Assembly (NCBI RefSeq): GCF_000024225.1
Contig: NC_013203.1
Span: 744,001 to 808,000, forward strand
DNA length: 64,000 nt
Direction: 5' to 3'
Source: Lancefieldella parvula DSM 20469
GTDB taxonomy: Bacteria; Actinomycetota; Coriobacteriia; Coriobacteriales; Atopobiaceae
The translations under genes and the position numbers were made by a program. Shown in pieces: positions 1 to 8,555 of this stretch. The notes below the pieces were generated by a model. That model saw only the letters and a program-made list of their open reading frames with translations, was not told the origin of the DNA and did not search any database. Position 1 is the first letter of the stretch; every line of letters begins with the position of its first letter.

Positions 1-498
1 CCATCATTTGTGTTGGCACTTGAGCCTAATCACGACCGTGTAAAGGGTAACTTTTTGATCAATATTTTGCGCAAGTCGCTTCCAGCTTCTATTGCTGTGA
101 CCATTACCCTTGCGTTTCTTATGACTGCGGGTCATCTGTTTAATTTGAATCTTTCTCAGGTGTCTACGATGGCGCTTATCACCACCGCAACAGTTGGTTT
201 TGCACTGCTCAGAAGAATTTCTTTGCCACTTACTAAGCTTCGCGTTGTACTTCTTCTTGTGTGCATTGCTATTGTTGTCGGCGGATGCACTGTGGCGCAA
301 GACTTCTTCCGTATTGCGCCTCTAACCGCACACATCTTGCCGTACTTGGCAATTTGTTTGGTGGTTTCCGTTATCATTTTCAATAGAATTTCCGAACGTT
401 ACATCCATAACTATAAAAAGGACAGATTCTTTGATTTGGTTGTGAGATTAATGGGAGGAAAGTCAACTTATAGCTCTTCTGCTGATATAAACGATTAA
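1..498 (+). CDS. Cation-transporting P-type ATPase, C-terminal fragment
   Basis: The frame is open from base 1, so the gene begins outside the window; 165 codons remain. The first residues read PSFVLALEPN, the conserved stretch that opens the last membrane block of HAD-type P-type cation ATPases of the CtpE/YloB kind. Four hydrophobic segments follow, at about residues 24-45, 53-70, 79-97 and 108-126, then a basic tail that should be cytoplasmic. The phosphorylation (DKTGT) and nucleotide-binding domains lie upstream and cannot be seen. In the family the protein moves Ca2+, Mg2+ or other cations across the membrane using ATP; this fragment does not reveal which ion. Confidence 0.8.
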   Translation, partial: PSFVLALEPNHDRVKGNFLINILRKSLPASIAVTITLAFLMTAGHLFNLNLSQVSTMALITTATVGFALLRRISLPLTKLRVVLLLVCIAIVVGGCTVAQDFFRIAPLTAHILPYLAICLVVSVIIFNRISERYIHNYKKDRFFDLVVRLMGGKSTYSSSADIND

Positions 499-531
499 AC
501 TGAAGCACAAGCAAAGAGTTGTGGAGGGTGT

Positions 532-1653
532 ATGCGTTGTCCAAACTGTGGATCTGAGGTCGATGAAGGTGCTTTAACCTGCCCTCATTGTCAAATTGAT
601 CTAAGTTTGACTCAAAGAATTCCTGTTGCTCAAGCTCATTGGTGCCCTCATTGTGGCGCTTTAGTGCCCGCTGCTGCAGAAAGTTGCCCAAAGTGCGGTC
701 TTCCTCTGCCACAGGCGGTGCCTGCCACTCGTCCAGCTCGAGCCATCAGGCCTACGCGCGATATTAAGCTCCCAGAGATTGACGCAGCTCCAGTGTCTGG
801 CGAGAAGACCAATTCACTCGTAGACGCTGGGCACGATGCAGTATCTTTTGCTTCGGCAGATTCTACATCCTTGCAACAAACGCCAACTGACAATGCTGAC
901 CCAGATGCCACTAGCGCGTTTGCCTCGGTAAACCGCAGGCCGGCTCCTCGTTTTGAATCTGCAATTCCTTCCGAACCTTCAAGAGAAAATCTTCCTGAGG
1001 CAGAAGGAATCCCTCGTACACGTGTTATTCTGCTCTCGGCGCTTCTTGTCACATCACTGGTGGTTGCTGCTATTTTTATCCTTACACATCCATGGGATCC
1101 TCAGGCAACTGATAATCGCGCAAAAGTCGAAGCACCGGTTTCATCTACTCCTACCACCACTCCTGTTGCACACCTAACGGGTCAAGACACCAGTGGTACT
1201 CAGCAAAATACAAGTTCGGATGCTGTTTTTGACGCGCTTAATAGTGATTATCAGAAGCTAGGAGACCTCTCAAAACGCCTTGATGATAACGAGAAAACCT
1301 TTGATCAGGTTGCCATTACTGGCTCTGATCAAGAGCGCTCTGATGGTCAGCAAGAAGCAGAGCAGATTTCGCTGGATATTAGCAATGTCATCTCTGACCT
1401 ATCTAGTCTTGACGACTCCAACGGGAACTATCGTCAGTCTATTGAAAATCTCACCAAGCTTGGTAACTGGCTTCGTAACCGTTCTGATGCTTTGAGCGAG
1501 GGATGGAAGCGCTCAGTTGCTTCTTCTAATCCTTCTCAGGACAAAGAGAAAATATTGGCACCAGTCGATAACATTCGTGACTCTAGCGGTTCCAGCTCAT
1601 ACCAGAAACTTTTTGATGAAAATTACGTGAATTGGAAGCCACAAAAGCAGTAA
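532..1653 (+). CDS. Zinc-ribbon membrane-anchored protein, function unknown
   Basis: The 373-residue protein starts at an ATG preceded by GGAGGG. Two treble-clef/zinc-ribbon units open it: CPNC and CPHC at about residues 3-20, then CPHC and CPKC at about 38-55. A proline-, serine- and acid-rich linker follows, then one hydrophobic helix at about residues 162-185, and an outward-facing region rich in D, S, N and Q that looks partly helical. This layout (cytoplasmic zinc ribbons, one transmembrane helix, extracytoplasmic low-complexity domain) is common in Gram-positive envelope proteins of unknown role. No catalytic motif is visible, so I assign no function. Confidence 0.75.
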   Translation: MRCPNCGSEVDEGALTCPHCQIDLSLTQRIPVAQAHWCPHCGALVPAAAESCPKCGLPLPQAVPATRPARAIRPTRDIKLPEIDAAPVSGEKTNSLVDAGHDAVSFASADSTSLQQTPTDNADPDATSAFASVNRRPAPRFESAIPSEPSRENLPEAEGIPRTRVILLSALLVTSLVVAAIFILTHPWDPQATDNRAKVEAPVSSTPTTTPVAHLTGQDTSGTQQNTSSDAVFDALNSDYQKLGDLSKRLDDNEKTFDQVAITGSDQERSDGQQEAEQISLDISNVISDLSSLDDSNGNYRQSIENLTKLGNWLRNRSDALSEGWKRSVASSNPSQDKEKILAPVDNIRDSSGSSSYQKLFDENYVNWKPQKQ

Positions 1654-1677
1654 AAATCTACCGTTCAGGTGCTTTAA

Positions 1678-1706
1678 TTTCAAAAATCTCATCATACTGG
1701 TAAAAT
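1678..1706 (+). promoter_or_regulatory. Candidate promoter of the cyclophilin gene
   Basis: TTTCAA (1678-1683), a 17-base spacer and TAAAAT (1701-1706), the latter preceded by TGG to give an extended -10. The -35 match is poor. A hairpin CTAAGAG/CTCTTAG (1736-1742 and 1756-1762) would lie in the 5' untranslated region. Confidence 0.4.
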
Positions 1707-1785
1707 AAGTAGGTTAGAAAAGAAGTTCTTTATTTCTAAGAGTTTCTCGTTTTTTCTCTTAGATGTAAAGAAGCTTGGAGGCATT

Positions 1786-2325
1786 ATGTTTGGACTTGAT
1801 CCATTGTATACACCAGAGCGCCAGGTAACTGGTACTGAGGTAGCTGTTTTTGATACCAACAAGGGAATCATTAAGGTTCAGCTTGATGGTAAGGGTGCAC
1901 CTATTCATGTAGCAAACTTCTGCGAGCTTGCAGAGTCTGGCTTCTACGACAATACCAAGTTTCACCGTCTTGTCCCTGGCTTTGTTGTTCAGGGTGGAGA
2001 TCCTAATACTCGTGAGATGAGTGTTGAGGATGTTGTGCTTGGTAATCCTGGTCCCGATGGAATTCCTGGTACTGGTGGTCCTGGTTATCGCATCAAAGAA
2101 GAGTTCAGTTCCAATCCTAACAACTCCCACGTTGATGGTGCTCTTGCTATGGCTCGCTCTCAGGATCCAAACTCTGCAGGTTCGCAGTTTTATTTCTGCC
2201 TTGGTCCACAGCATGGCTTGGATTCTGGGTACACCGTATTTGGCACAACTATCGAAGGAATGGATGTCATCTCCCAGTTAAAGATTGGTGATGTCATTAA
2301 TTCCATTAGAATTGAAAACGCTTAA
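1786..2325 (+). CDS. Cyclophilin-type peptidylprolyl isomerase
   Basis: This 179-residue protein is a cyclophilin, which catalyses cis-trans isomerisation of prolyl bonds and assists protein folding. Diagnostic stretches are FHRLVPGFVVQGGDP, GALAMARSQDPNSAGSQFY and the closing GLDSGYTVFG; the catalytic Arg of FHRLVPGF and the QF pair of the pocket are present. No signal peptide is visible, so it should act in the cytoplasm. The ATG follows a strong TTGGAGG. The TPR-protein gene begins 31 bases downstream, with no terminator between, so the two are probably co-transcribed. Confidence 0.93.
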   Translation: MFGLDPLYTPERQVTGTEVAVFDTNKGIIKVQLDGKGAPIHVANFCELAESGFYDNTKFHRLVPGFVVQGGDPNTREMSVEDVVLGNPGPDGIPGTGGPGYRIKEEFSSNPNNSHVDGALAMARSQDPNSAGSQFYFCLGPQHGLDSGYTVFGTTIEGMDVISQLKIGDVINSIRIENA

Positions 2326-2356
2326 AGCCAAGTCGCACAGACTCTTGGAGGATATT

Positions 2357-3760
2357 GTGAATCAACAGGCATTTGAGTTAGGTAAATCTGCATATGATCA
2401 GGGCGACTGGTTTGTAGCTATCAGCCAGCTTGATATGGCTAAAGAGCCAGGTGAGGTAAACGGTCAGATTGACCATCTTCTTGGCAATGCTTACATGAAG
2501 CTTGGACAGTTTGATTCTGCCGCTTCTGCGTATCAGTCCGCACTTGCCGATGCATCATACGGCAAGGTTGGCGCTCTTTCTACTAATCAGGGTCGTGCTC
2601 TTCTAGCTGCTGGTAGGGTACAGGAGGCAATTGCTTCTCTCACTAACGCTGTTCAGGATGTCTCTTATGCAACTCCTTACAAGGCACAGCTTGCCCTTGG
2701 CTCTGCTTACGAGAAAATTGGTGATGTTCGCAACGCTGGTATTGCTTACAGAAACGCTGCAGTAGACGAGAAGAACCCTAATCCTTCATCTGCTCTTTGT
2801 AGTCTTGGCGCATGCTTTATGGGTCTGAACAGACCTGTTGATGCAGTTGAGGCATATCGCACTGCTCTTGATTTTGCTAATCCTTTAGAGAACTCTAATA
2901 AGATTTACGCAGATCTTGGCCTTGCTTACGTTGCAGCTAATCGTATGTCTGAGGCAGTTGATGCTTTTACGCACGCTACTACAGATGGTACCTTTGCCTT
3001 GTCTGATCAGCAGCAGTCTGCTTTTGATGCTGCTCGTAAGGCTATTACCGCAATGAGTTCTGGCAAACCATCTGAGACTGATGCTTTCCTTCAGGCAGCT
3101 GGTTATGGCTCCTACGATCCACTTGATCCTACTGGTATGTCTGGTGAGCTCATTCCTTCCGCAGAAGACACTGGTTTCTTCCAAATTACTGAGCAGGAGA
3201 TTATTGAGCAGGACAAGAAGGACAAAAAGATTAGGCGTAAGCACCGTCACACTGGACTTAAGGTTTTCATTACCATTCTTATTTTACTTATCCTGGCAGT
3301 TGCTGGTGCTGGTTATGCTTATTATCGTGGCTATGGATGGCCAACCCAGCAGTCTGTTGTTCAAGATATTTTCAATGCTAAGGCACAGGGTACCGATATT
3401 GGTCGCTATGTCTCTAGTTCTGTTTCTAGCACTACGCTCCAGCAGATTTCTAACAGCCTGCCATCAAGTTCTACTGTTACCATCAACGGTGTTGACCAGA
3501 GTATGACTCATTCAACGGTAAACGCTTCTGTCAGTCTTTCTAATGGCGGAAACGTTGACTATACCATTGAACTTGTTCGTGATGGTATTGGTTGGAAGGT
3601 TGCAAGCGTAACCACTTCATATGTAAGCCAGAATAATCAGAACTCCGGTACAACTTCTGGTACCAACAGTTCTAATACAGGAACTACCTCTGGAACTAAT
3701 GGATCTAACTCTTCAAATTCCTCTAATAGTTCCTCCAACTCTTCAAAGTCTGGCAACTAA
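2357..3760 (+). CDS. TPR-repeat protein with C-terminal membrane anchor
   Basis: I chose the GTG at 2357 because GGAGG lies just upstream; the frame stays open further upstream into the cyclophilin gene. The 467-residue product has several tetratricopeptide repeats in its first ~250 residues (recurrent LGNAY, LGSAYEKIG and LGLAYVAANR helices), suggesting a protein-docking scaffold. A basic stretch and one transmembrane helix follow at about residues 318-340. The outer portion is a small domain of about 90 residues, then a tail built almost only of Ser, Asn, Thr and Gly. The tail resembles wall-spanning linkers. It directly precedes the mre cluster, so a link to envelope growth is possible but unproven. 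Confidence 0.75.
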   Translation: MNQQAFELGKSAYDQGDWFVAISQLDMAKEPGEVNGQIDHLLGNAYMKLGQFDSAASAYQSALADASYGKVGALSTNQGRALLAAGRVQEAIASLTNAVQDVSYATPYKAQLALGSAYEKIGDVRNAGIAYRNAAVDEKNPNPSSALCSLGACFMGLNRPVDAVEAYRTALDFANPLENSNKIYADLGLAYVAANRMSEAVDAFTHATTDGTFALSDQQQSAFDAARKAITAMSSGKPSETDAFLQAAGYGSYDPLDPTGMSGELIPSAEDTGFFQITEQEIIEQDKKDKKIRRKHRHTGLKVFITILILLILAVAGAGYAYYRGYGWPTQQSVVQDIFNAKAQGTDIGRYVSSSVSSTTLQQISNSLPSSSTVTINGVDQSMTHSTVNASVSLSNGGNVDYTIELVRDGIGWKVASVTTSYVSQNNQNSGTTSGTNSSNTGTTSGTNGSNSSNSSNSSSNSSKSGN

Positions 3761-3831
3761 GTACTAAACTGTTTTAACCGTTCTTTCTGCAGGATTATTA
3801 CGCTTTCGCGTAGCACGTTTGATTGGATATC

Positions 3832-4875
3832 ATGTCTATCTTCGATTCGCTCTTCGGAGAATATGGCGGAGACCTAGCCATCGATTTGGGAACTGCAAAT
3901 ACTCTTGTTGCAGTTCGTGGTCAGGGTATTGTCATCAATGAGCCGTCGGTTGTTGCAATCGATAAAAGTGAGAGCCGCGTTCTGGCTGTTGGCGCTGATG
4001 CAAAGCGCATGATTGGTCGAACTCCTGGCTCCATCATTGCTGAGCGCCCTCTTAAAGATGGCGTCATTGCAGACTTTGATGTTACTGAGGTCATGCTCCG
4101 ATACTTCATTGAGAAGGCACGTGAACGTAAATATCCTTGGTCACCGCGTCCACGTGTTGTCGTATGCGTTCCTTCTGGTGTTACTTCTGTTGAGAAACGC
4201 GCCGTTTTTGAAGCAACTATCCAGGCCGGTGCTCGCCAGGCATTTCTTATTGAAGAGCCTATGGCTGCAGCTATTGGCGCAGACCTTCCAATTGAGGACC
4301 CTACGGGCTCCATGGTTGTAGATATCGGTGGTGGTACCACCGAGGTCGCTGTTATCTCCATGGGCGGTATTGTTGTCTCGCAGTCCATCAGGACTGCAGG
4401 TGACGAGTTTGATCAGACTATTCTTGAGCATGTTCGTGATGCCTATAATCTCTCTATTGGCGAGCGTACTGCAGAAGACATCAAGATTAAGGTTGGCTCA
4501 GCAGCTCCTCTTGCAGAAGAGCTTGACGTTGAGGTAAACGGTCGTGACGTCATGAGTGGTCTTCCAAAGACGGTTCGCATCGAATCAGAAGAGATTCGTC
4601 GTGCACTTGATCGTCCCCTTGACGAGGTCACCAAGGCTGTTAAAGATGCTCTTGATGTGACTCCACCAGATCTTGCATCTGACCTTATGTACTACGGTAT
4701 TTTGCTTACTGGTGGCGGCGGAATGCTTCGTGGTCTTGATCAGAGACTTCGTGAAGAGACTGGTGTTCCTGTCAACGTAAGCCCAACCGCGTTAGAAAAT
4801 GTTGTTACCGGTTGTGCAAAGGTTCTTGAGGCTAATGCATTGTCCGGTGGATTTGTTCAGAGTGCAGGCCAATAA
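3832..4875 (+). CDS. mreB: Rod-shape actin homologue MreB
   Basis: MreB polymerises under the membrane and guides the elongation machinery. The 347-residue protein has the family length and motifs: DLGTANTLV (phosphate 1, residues 15-23), the VCVPSGVT stretch, EEPMAAAIG, DIGGGTTEVAV (phosphate 2) and LLTGGGGMLRG (adenosine). The ATG at 3832 (MSIFDSLFG) is the best start; a TTG nine bases upstream is also in frame. Neither has a good ribosome-binding site. A short hairpin (TACGC/GCGTA) lies about 25 bases upstream. mreC follows after two bases, so the cluster is translationally coupled. Confidence 0.97.
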   Translation: MSIFDSLFGEYGGDLAIDLGTANTLVAVRGQGIVINEPSVVAIDKSESRVLAVGADAKRMIGRTPGSIIAERPLKDGVIADFDVTEVMLRYFIEKARERKYPWSPRPRVVVCVPSGVTSVEKRAVFEATIQAGARQAFLIEEPMAAAIGADLPIEDPTGSMVVDIGGGTTEVAVISMGGIVVSQSIRTAGDEFDQTILEHVRDAYNLSIGERTAEDIKIKVGSAAPLAEELDVEVNGRDVMSGLPKTVRIESEEIRRALDRPLDEVTKAVKDALDVTPPDLASDLMYYGILLTGGGGMLRGLDQRLREETGVPVNVSPTALENVVTGCAKVLEANALSGGFVQSAGQ

Positions 4876-4877
4876 AT

Positions 4878-5951
4878 ATGCCATTGTCTAATCAGATCCA
4901 GGGTGCTTCATCAGGCCTTGGATCTAACAATAATAAGCATACGGGCGGCCGTAGTTTTATTATTCTTTCGCTGCTTTCAATTGTTTTATTGACGGTAAGT
5001 GCTCGTATGGGTACAGCGGGACCGCTCGAGATGGTTCGAGGCGGATTCTCTACTATCACTATGCCTTTTAGGATGGCAGGTTCTGCTATTGCAATGCCAT
5101 TTCAAGGTATTGGTAACATTTTTAGTAATTTAACTGCAGACCAGCAGACGCTTTCTGATCTTAAGGCAGAAAACGAGCAACTGCGTTCAAGAAATGCTGA
5201 GCTTGAAGAGACAAATCAGTCTACACAGCGCCTGCAAGGTCTTCTCGACCTCAAAAATAATTACAACCTGCAGTCTACAGGTGCTCGTGTTATCTCTGGT
5301 TCTACTGACTCGTTCAACAACACTATTGTTATAGACAAGGGAACCTCGTCTGGTTTGGCTGTTGGTATGCCTGTTGTTGATAGCGGTGGCGTTATAGGTC
5401 AGATTATTGAGTGTGGTTCTACAACCTCTACCGTCCGACTTATCACTGACGAGAAGAGCGGCGTGGCTGCTATGGTTCAAAGTAGCCGAGCTCAAGGCAT
5501 GCTTATGGGTTCTGCTTCAAGGCAGATTACCCTCAACTTAATTAACACTAACCAGAAGGTTGCAGTAGGCGATACGGTAGTTACCAGTGGGCTTGGTGGT
5601 GTTTTCCCCAAGGGACTTCCTTTGGGTAAGGTTACTAGTGTTGAAGCTGCACCAGGGTCAATCTATTACACCATTGTTATTGAACCTTATGGAAACGTTA
5701 GCAGCAATGAGGAAGTAATGGTCATCACGTCTCTTTCTGAGGAGCAAAAAGCTACTGCAGATGATATTGCAGAGGCAGATAAGCAAAACACTCCAACGGC
5801 AACTGATTCAGACAGTAAGGATAAAGATTCAAAAGATAGTTCTTCATCGAATAGCTCTTCTGGTAGTACTTCTACAACAAACTCTCAGCAGAATGCAACG
5901 GTTGCTGCTCCAACGAGTAATACACAACATAACAGCGGTAGAACAGATTAA
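4878..5951 (+). CDS. mreC: Rod-shape-determining protein MreC
   Basis: MreC links MreB inside the cell to PBP2 outside it. The 357-residue protein shows a cytoplasmic N-terminus, one transmembrane helix at about residues 28-42, a coiled coil (TADQQTLSDLKAENEQLRSR, about 89-120) and the beta-barrel domain with MPVVDSGGVIGQI and VVTSGLGGVFPKGLPLGKV. The last ~75 residues are low complexity (Asp, Ser, Lys, Thr, Asn), similar in composition to the tail of the TPR protein upstream, and should lie in the wall. It sits between mreB and mreD, as in most elongation operons. Confidence 0.95.
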   Translation: MPLSNQIQGASSGLGSNNNKHTGGRSFIILSLLSIVLLTVSARMGTAGPLEMVRGGFSTITMPFRMAGSAIAMPFQGIGNIFSNLTADQQTLSDLKAENEQLRSRNAELEETNQSTQRLQGLLDLKNNYNLQSTGARVISGSTDSFNNTIVIDKGTSSGLAVGMPVVDSGGVIGQIIECGSTTSTVRLITDEKSGVAAMVQSSRAQGMLMGSASRQITLNLINTNQKVAVGDTVVTSGLGGVFPKGLPLGKVTSVEAAPGSIYYTIVIEPYGNVSSNEEVMVITSLSEEQKATADDIAEADKQNTPTATDSDSKDKDSKDSSSSNSSSGSTSTTNSQQNATVAAPTSNTQHNSGRTD

Positions 5952-5960
5952 GGGGGATGC

Positions 5961-6521
5961 ATGCAGGTTTCTGATAGAAATAAAAATGTGCGCAGCATCA
6001 CCATTCTTGCTGTTATTTGCTTCATTTTGCAGATTGTGCTTACACCACAGGTTTCTTTTGGTGGGGGAGTTATCAATTTTGCGTTGATTTTCTCGGCAGC
6101 TATTGCCTTGAAATATGGCGGTAAAACTGGAGTTGTATGCGGATTTGTCTCAGGTCTTATCTACGATTTAACTTCTGCTAATCCCATTGGTCTAATGGCG
6201 CTCTTGCTTGTGGTCAGTTCTTATTTCATTGGTCAAGAGGTCAGAGACCGTATTTCTGGTAATTTTGGAACCTCTATGGGTTTGGTTGTGCTCCAGACCT
6301 TTGGCGTAACCTTTATGTATCAACTTATTAATTCTTTGATCGGCTCTGGTGGCAATTTCCTTGAAGGACTACTGTTTAAGTCTTTCCCCACTATGCTGTT
6401 TACCATTTTTGCTGCTCTACCCGTTTTTTATGTACTTTCGCATTCTAAAAGATCTCATTCGTCTTTGGGTGGAACTACGCTTTATCGCGGATCCCATCGA
6501 GCCCCACAGCGCTTTAAATAA
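5961..6521 (+). CDS. mreD: Rod-shape-determining protein MreD
   Basis: The 186-residue protein is almost wholly hydrophobic, with five or six membrane helices, and matches MreD in size and position between mreC and the elongation transpeptidase. Recognisable MreD features are the repeated glycine-rich turns and the GFVSGLIYDLTSANPIGLMA loop. MreD is thought to position MreC and PBP2 in the elongation complex. The ATG is preceded by AAGGGGG. The last ~25 residues are basic and probably cytoplasmic. Confidence 0.9.
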   Translation: MQVSDRNKNVRSITILAVICFILQIVLTPQVSFGGGVINFALIFSAAIALKYGGKTGVVCGFVSGLIYDLTSANPIGLMALLLVVSSYFIGQEVRDRISGNFGTSMGLVVLQTFGVTFMYQLINSLIGSGGNFLEGLLFKSFPTMLFTIFAALPVFYVLSHSKRSHSSLGGTTLYRGSHRAPQRFK

Positions 6522-6530
6522 GGTGTTAGT

Positions 6531-8540
6531 ATGAATTTCACCCTTGTTATCCTTGCTTGTTGCGCTGTTGCAGCAATTGGTCTGATTATCGTATACCTTA
6601 TTTTTGGTAGAAAAGATTCGCCATTTACCTTTGATATTGGCGGTGGAGTTCCTAAGGCTTCCGGCGGCTCTGATGGTTCTGCCGAGAAAACCCTCTCGTC
6701 CAGACTTATTGGATTTGCGATTGCTGTTGGTGGTATGTTTGCTGTGCTCATTGGTCGTCTCTGGACCATGCAGCTCTTATCGTCAGCTGACTATACCGAG
6801 CAAGCAGAGCGCAACCGAACACGCACTGTTACCACTGCAGCCCCTCGTGGCCGTATTTTGGACAGAAACGGTGTGGAGATTGTTACTAACAGACCAAGTC
6901 CAACGGTGGTAGCACGAGCAGACGTTGCAGAAGATTACGTTAAGCTACAGATTCTTGCTAACCTTTTGGGCATGCCTATGTTGGCTGTGCGCAGAAAGAT
7001 TTTGGACACTTCCGATGGCGCTCAGGCACTACGCACGGTTTCTGTAGACGTATCTAGGCGTGTGGTTGCCTATATTTACGCTCATGGCGCTTTGCTCGAT
7101 GGCGTTTCAATTGAGGAACGCACGCAGCGTGCATACCCAAACGGTTCTCTTGCAGCTCATGTTGTTGGCTATACCGGTACCGTTACTCAAGAGCAGCTTG
7201 AAAGCAGTAAAACTGCAGACGGTGGCTTTGTGTACGCTCATGGCGATATCGTGGGCCAAACGGGTGTTGAGTATCAGTATGAGTCCGCTCTTCAGGGTGT
7301 TCGCGGTGAGCAGACGGTATACGTTGACGCTGCTGGTAACGTTTTGTCTCACTCAACGTCAATTGCTCCTCAGGGCGGCTCAGACGTTGTATTGACCATT
7401 GATGCTAACATTCAAAAAGCCGCAGAAGCATCGCTTGTAAGTGTTATTAACACCGTTAGATCTCAAGATTACCAGGGTCGTAGTGCAAGCGTGGTGGCAC
7501 TTGATTGTACTAATGGTGAAGTCATTGCTATGGCAAGCTATCCAACCTTTTCTCCTTCAATGTTTGTTGGAGGTATTTCCAGCTCTGACTGGGATACGCT
7601 TTCTTCTGAAGAGGCAAACTATCCTTTGATGAATCGCGCCATTGCTGGCATGTATCCATCGGGCTCCACCATTAAGGCTCTGACTACTTTTGCTGGACTT
7701 AAGTACGGCATTTGTGACGGAAATTCTAGCTGGTATTGCACAGGTTTTTGGACTGGATTTGGCGAGCAGTACGGTATGCACTGCTGGCTTCTTTCTGGAC
7801 ACGGTACCGTTAATTTAATTACTGGTATTACCAATTCTTGCGATATTGTATTTTATGAGATTGGTAAGGGCTTCTTCTATAACAATGATCATCCAGAGGG
7901 TATGCAAGAGACATTTCGTGCCTTTGGACTTGGTTCCCTTTCTGGTATTGACCTTCCAGAAGAAGCGTCTGGCCGCGTTCCTGACGCGGAATGGAAGTGG
8001 AATTACTTTACTAGTTCACCTGATGATGCTCGTAAGTGGCAAGGTGGCGATAACTGTAACCTTGCTATTGGTCAGGGCGATCTTTTAGTAACCTGTCTTC
8101 AGATGGCAAATGCGTACTGTGGTATTGCAAACCGCGGTCCTATTTACAAGCCACATGTGTTGAAGAGCATTAACGCCAGAAACGGTAACGGCTCAGTTAT
8201 TGAGTACAAAAACGAGGTCATTCTGACGCCGGAAGAAAAAGATGAGCATAGAGACATTGTTGCTCGAGGTCTTTATGGTGTTGTCTACGAGGAGTCCACT
8301 ACTCAGACTATCCATTGGACCAATCTGGATGTTACCGTTTGTGGCAAGACGGGCACTGCTGAGCAGCAGTCTGTTGGTGAGCCAGTTGGTTGGTTCGTTG
8401 GCTATGCGCCAGCTGATAAGCCTCAGTACGTTGTTGCCGCAAACCTTGATTGCGCTCCTTCTGGCGCAGGTTCTGGTATGTATATTGTTCGAGACGTCTT
8501 TGGAGCAATTTATAATCAGCCAGACAATGTTGGTAGGTAA
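6531..8540 (+). CDS. Elongation transpeptidase, penicillin-binding protein 2 type
   Basis: This class B penicillin-binding protein (669 residues) cross-links peptidoglycan during cell elongation with RodA. The dimerisation domain carries APRGRILDRNGVEIVTNRP (about 104-122). The transpeptidase domain has the active-site SGSTIK (Ser379, Lys382), the SxD-type second motif SCD (436-438), as in PBP2 rather than SxN, and KTGTAEQ (606-612). The Cys-rich segment at about 395-425 could bind zinc, as in some PBP2 proteins. Two hydrophobic helices precede the catalytic part (about 3-25 and 58-80), one more than usual. rodA starts 15 bases downstream. Confidence 0.93.
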   Translation: MNFTLVILACCAVAAIGLIIVYLIFGRKDSPFTFDIGGGVPKASGGSDGSAEKTLSSRLIGFAIAVGGMFAVLIGRLWTMQLLSSADYTEQAERNRTRTVTTAAPRGRILDRNGVEIVTNRPSPTVVARADVAEDYVKLQILANLLGMPMLAVRRKILDTSDGAQALRTVSVDVSRRVVAYIYAHGALLDGVSIEERTQRAYPNGSLAAHVVGYTGTVTQEQLESSKTADGGFVYAHGDIVGQTGVEYQYESALQGVRGEQTVYVDAAGNVLSHSTSIAPQGGSDVVLTIDANIQKAAEASLVSVINTVRSQDYQGRSASVVALDCTNGEVIAMASYPTFSPSMFVGGISSSDWDTLSSEEANYPLMNRAIAGMYPSGSTIKALTTFAGLKYGICDGNSSWYCTGFWTGFGEQYGMHCWLLSGHGTVNLITGITNSCDIVFYEIGKGFFYNNDHPEGMQETFRAFGLGSLSGIDLPEEASGRVPDAEWKWNYFTSSPDDARKWQGGDNCNLAIGQGDLLVTCLQMANAYCGIANRGPIYKPHVLKSINARNGNGSVIEYKNEVILTPEEKDEHRDIVARGLYGVVYEESTTQTIHWTNLDVTVCGKTGTAEQQSVGEPVGWFVGYAPADKPQYVVAANLDCAPSGAGSGMYIVRDVFGAIYNQPDNVGR

Positions 8541-8555
8541 GGAGGCGAGAAACCC

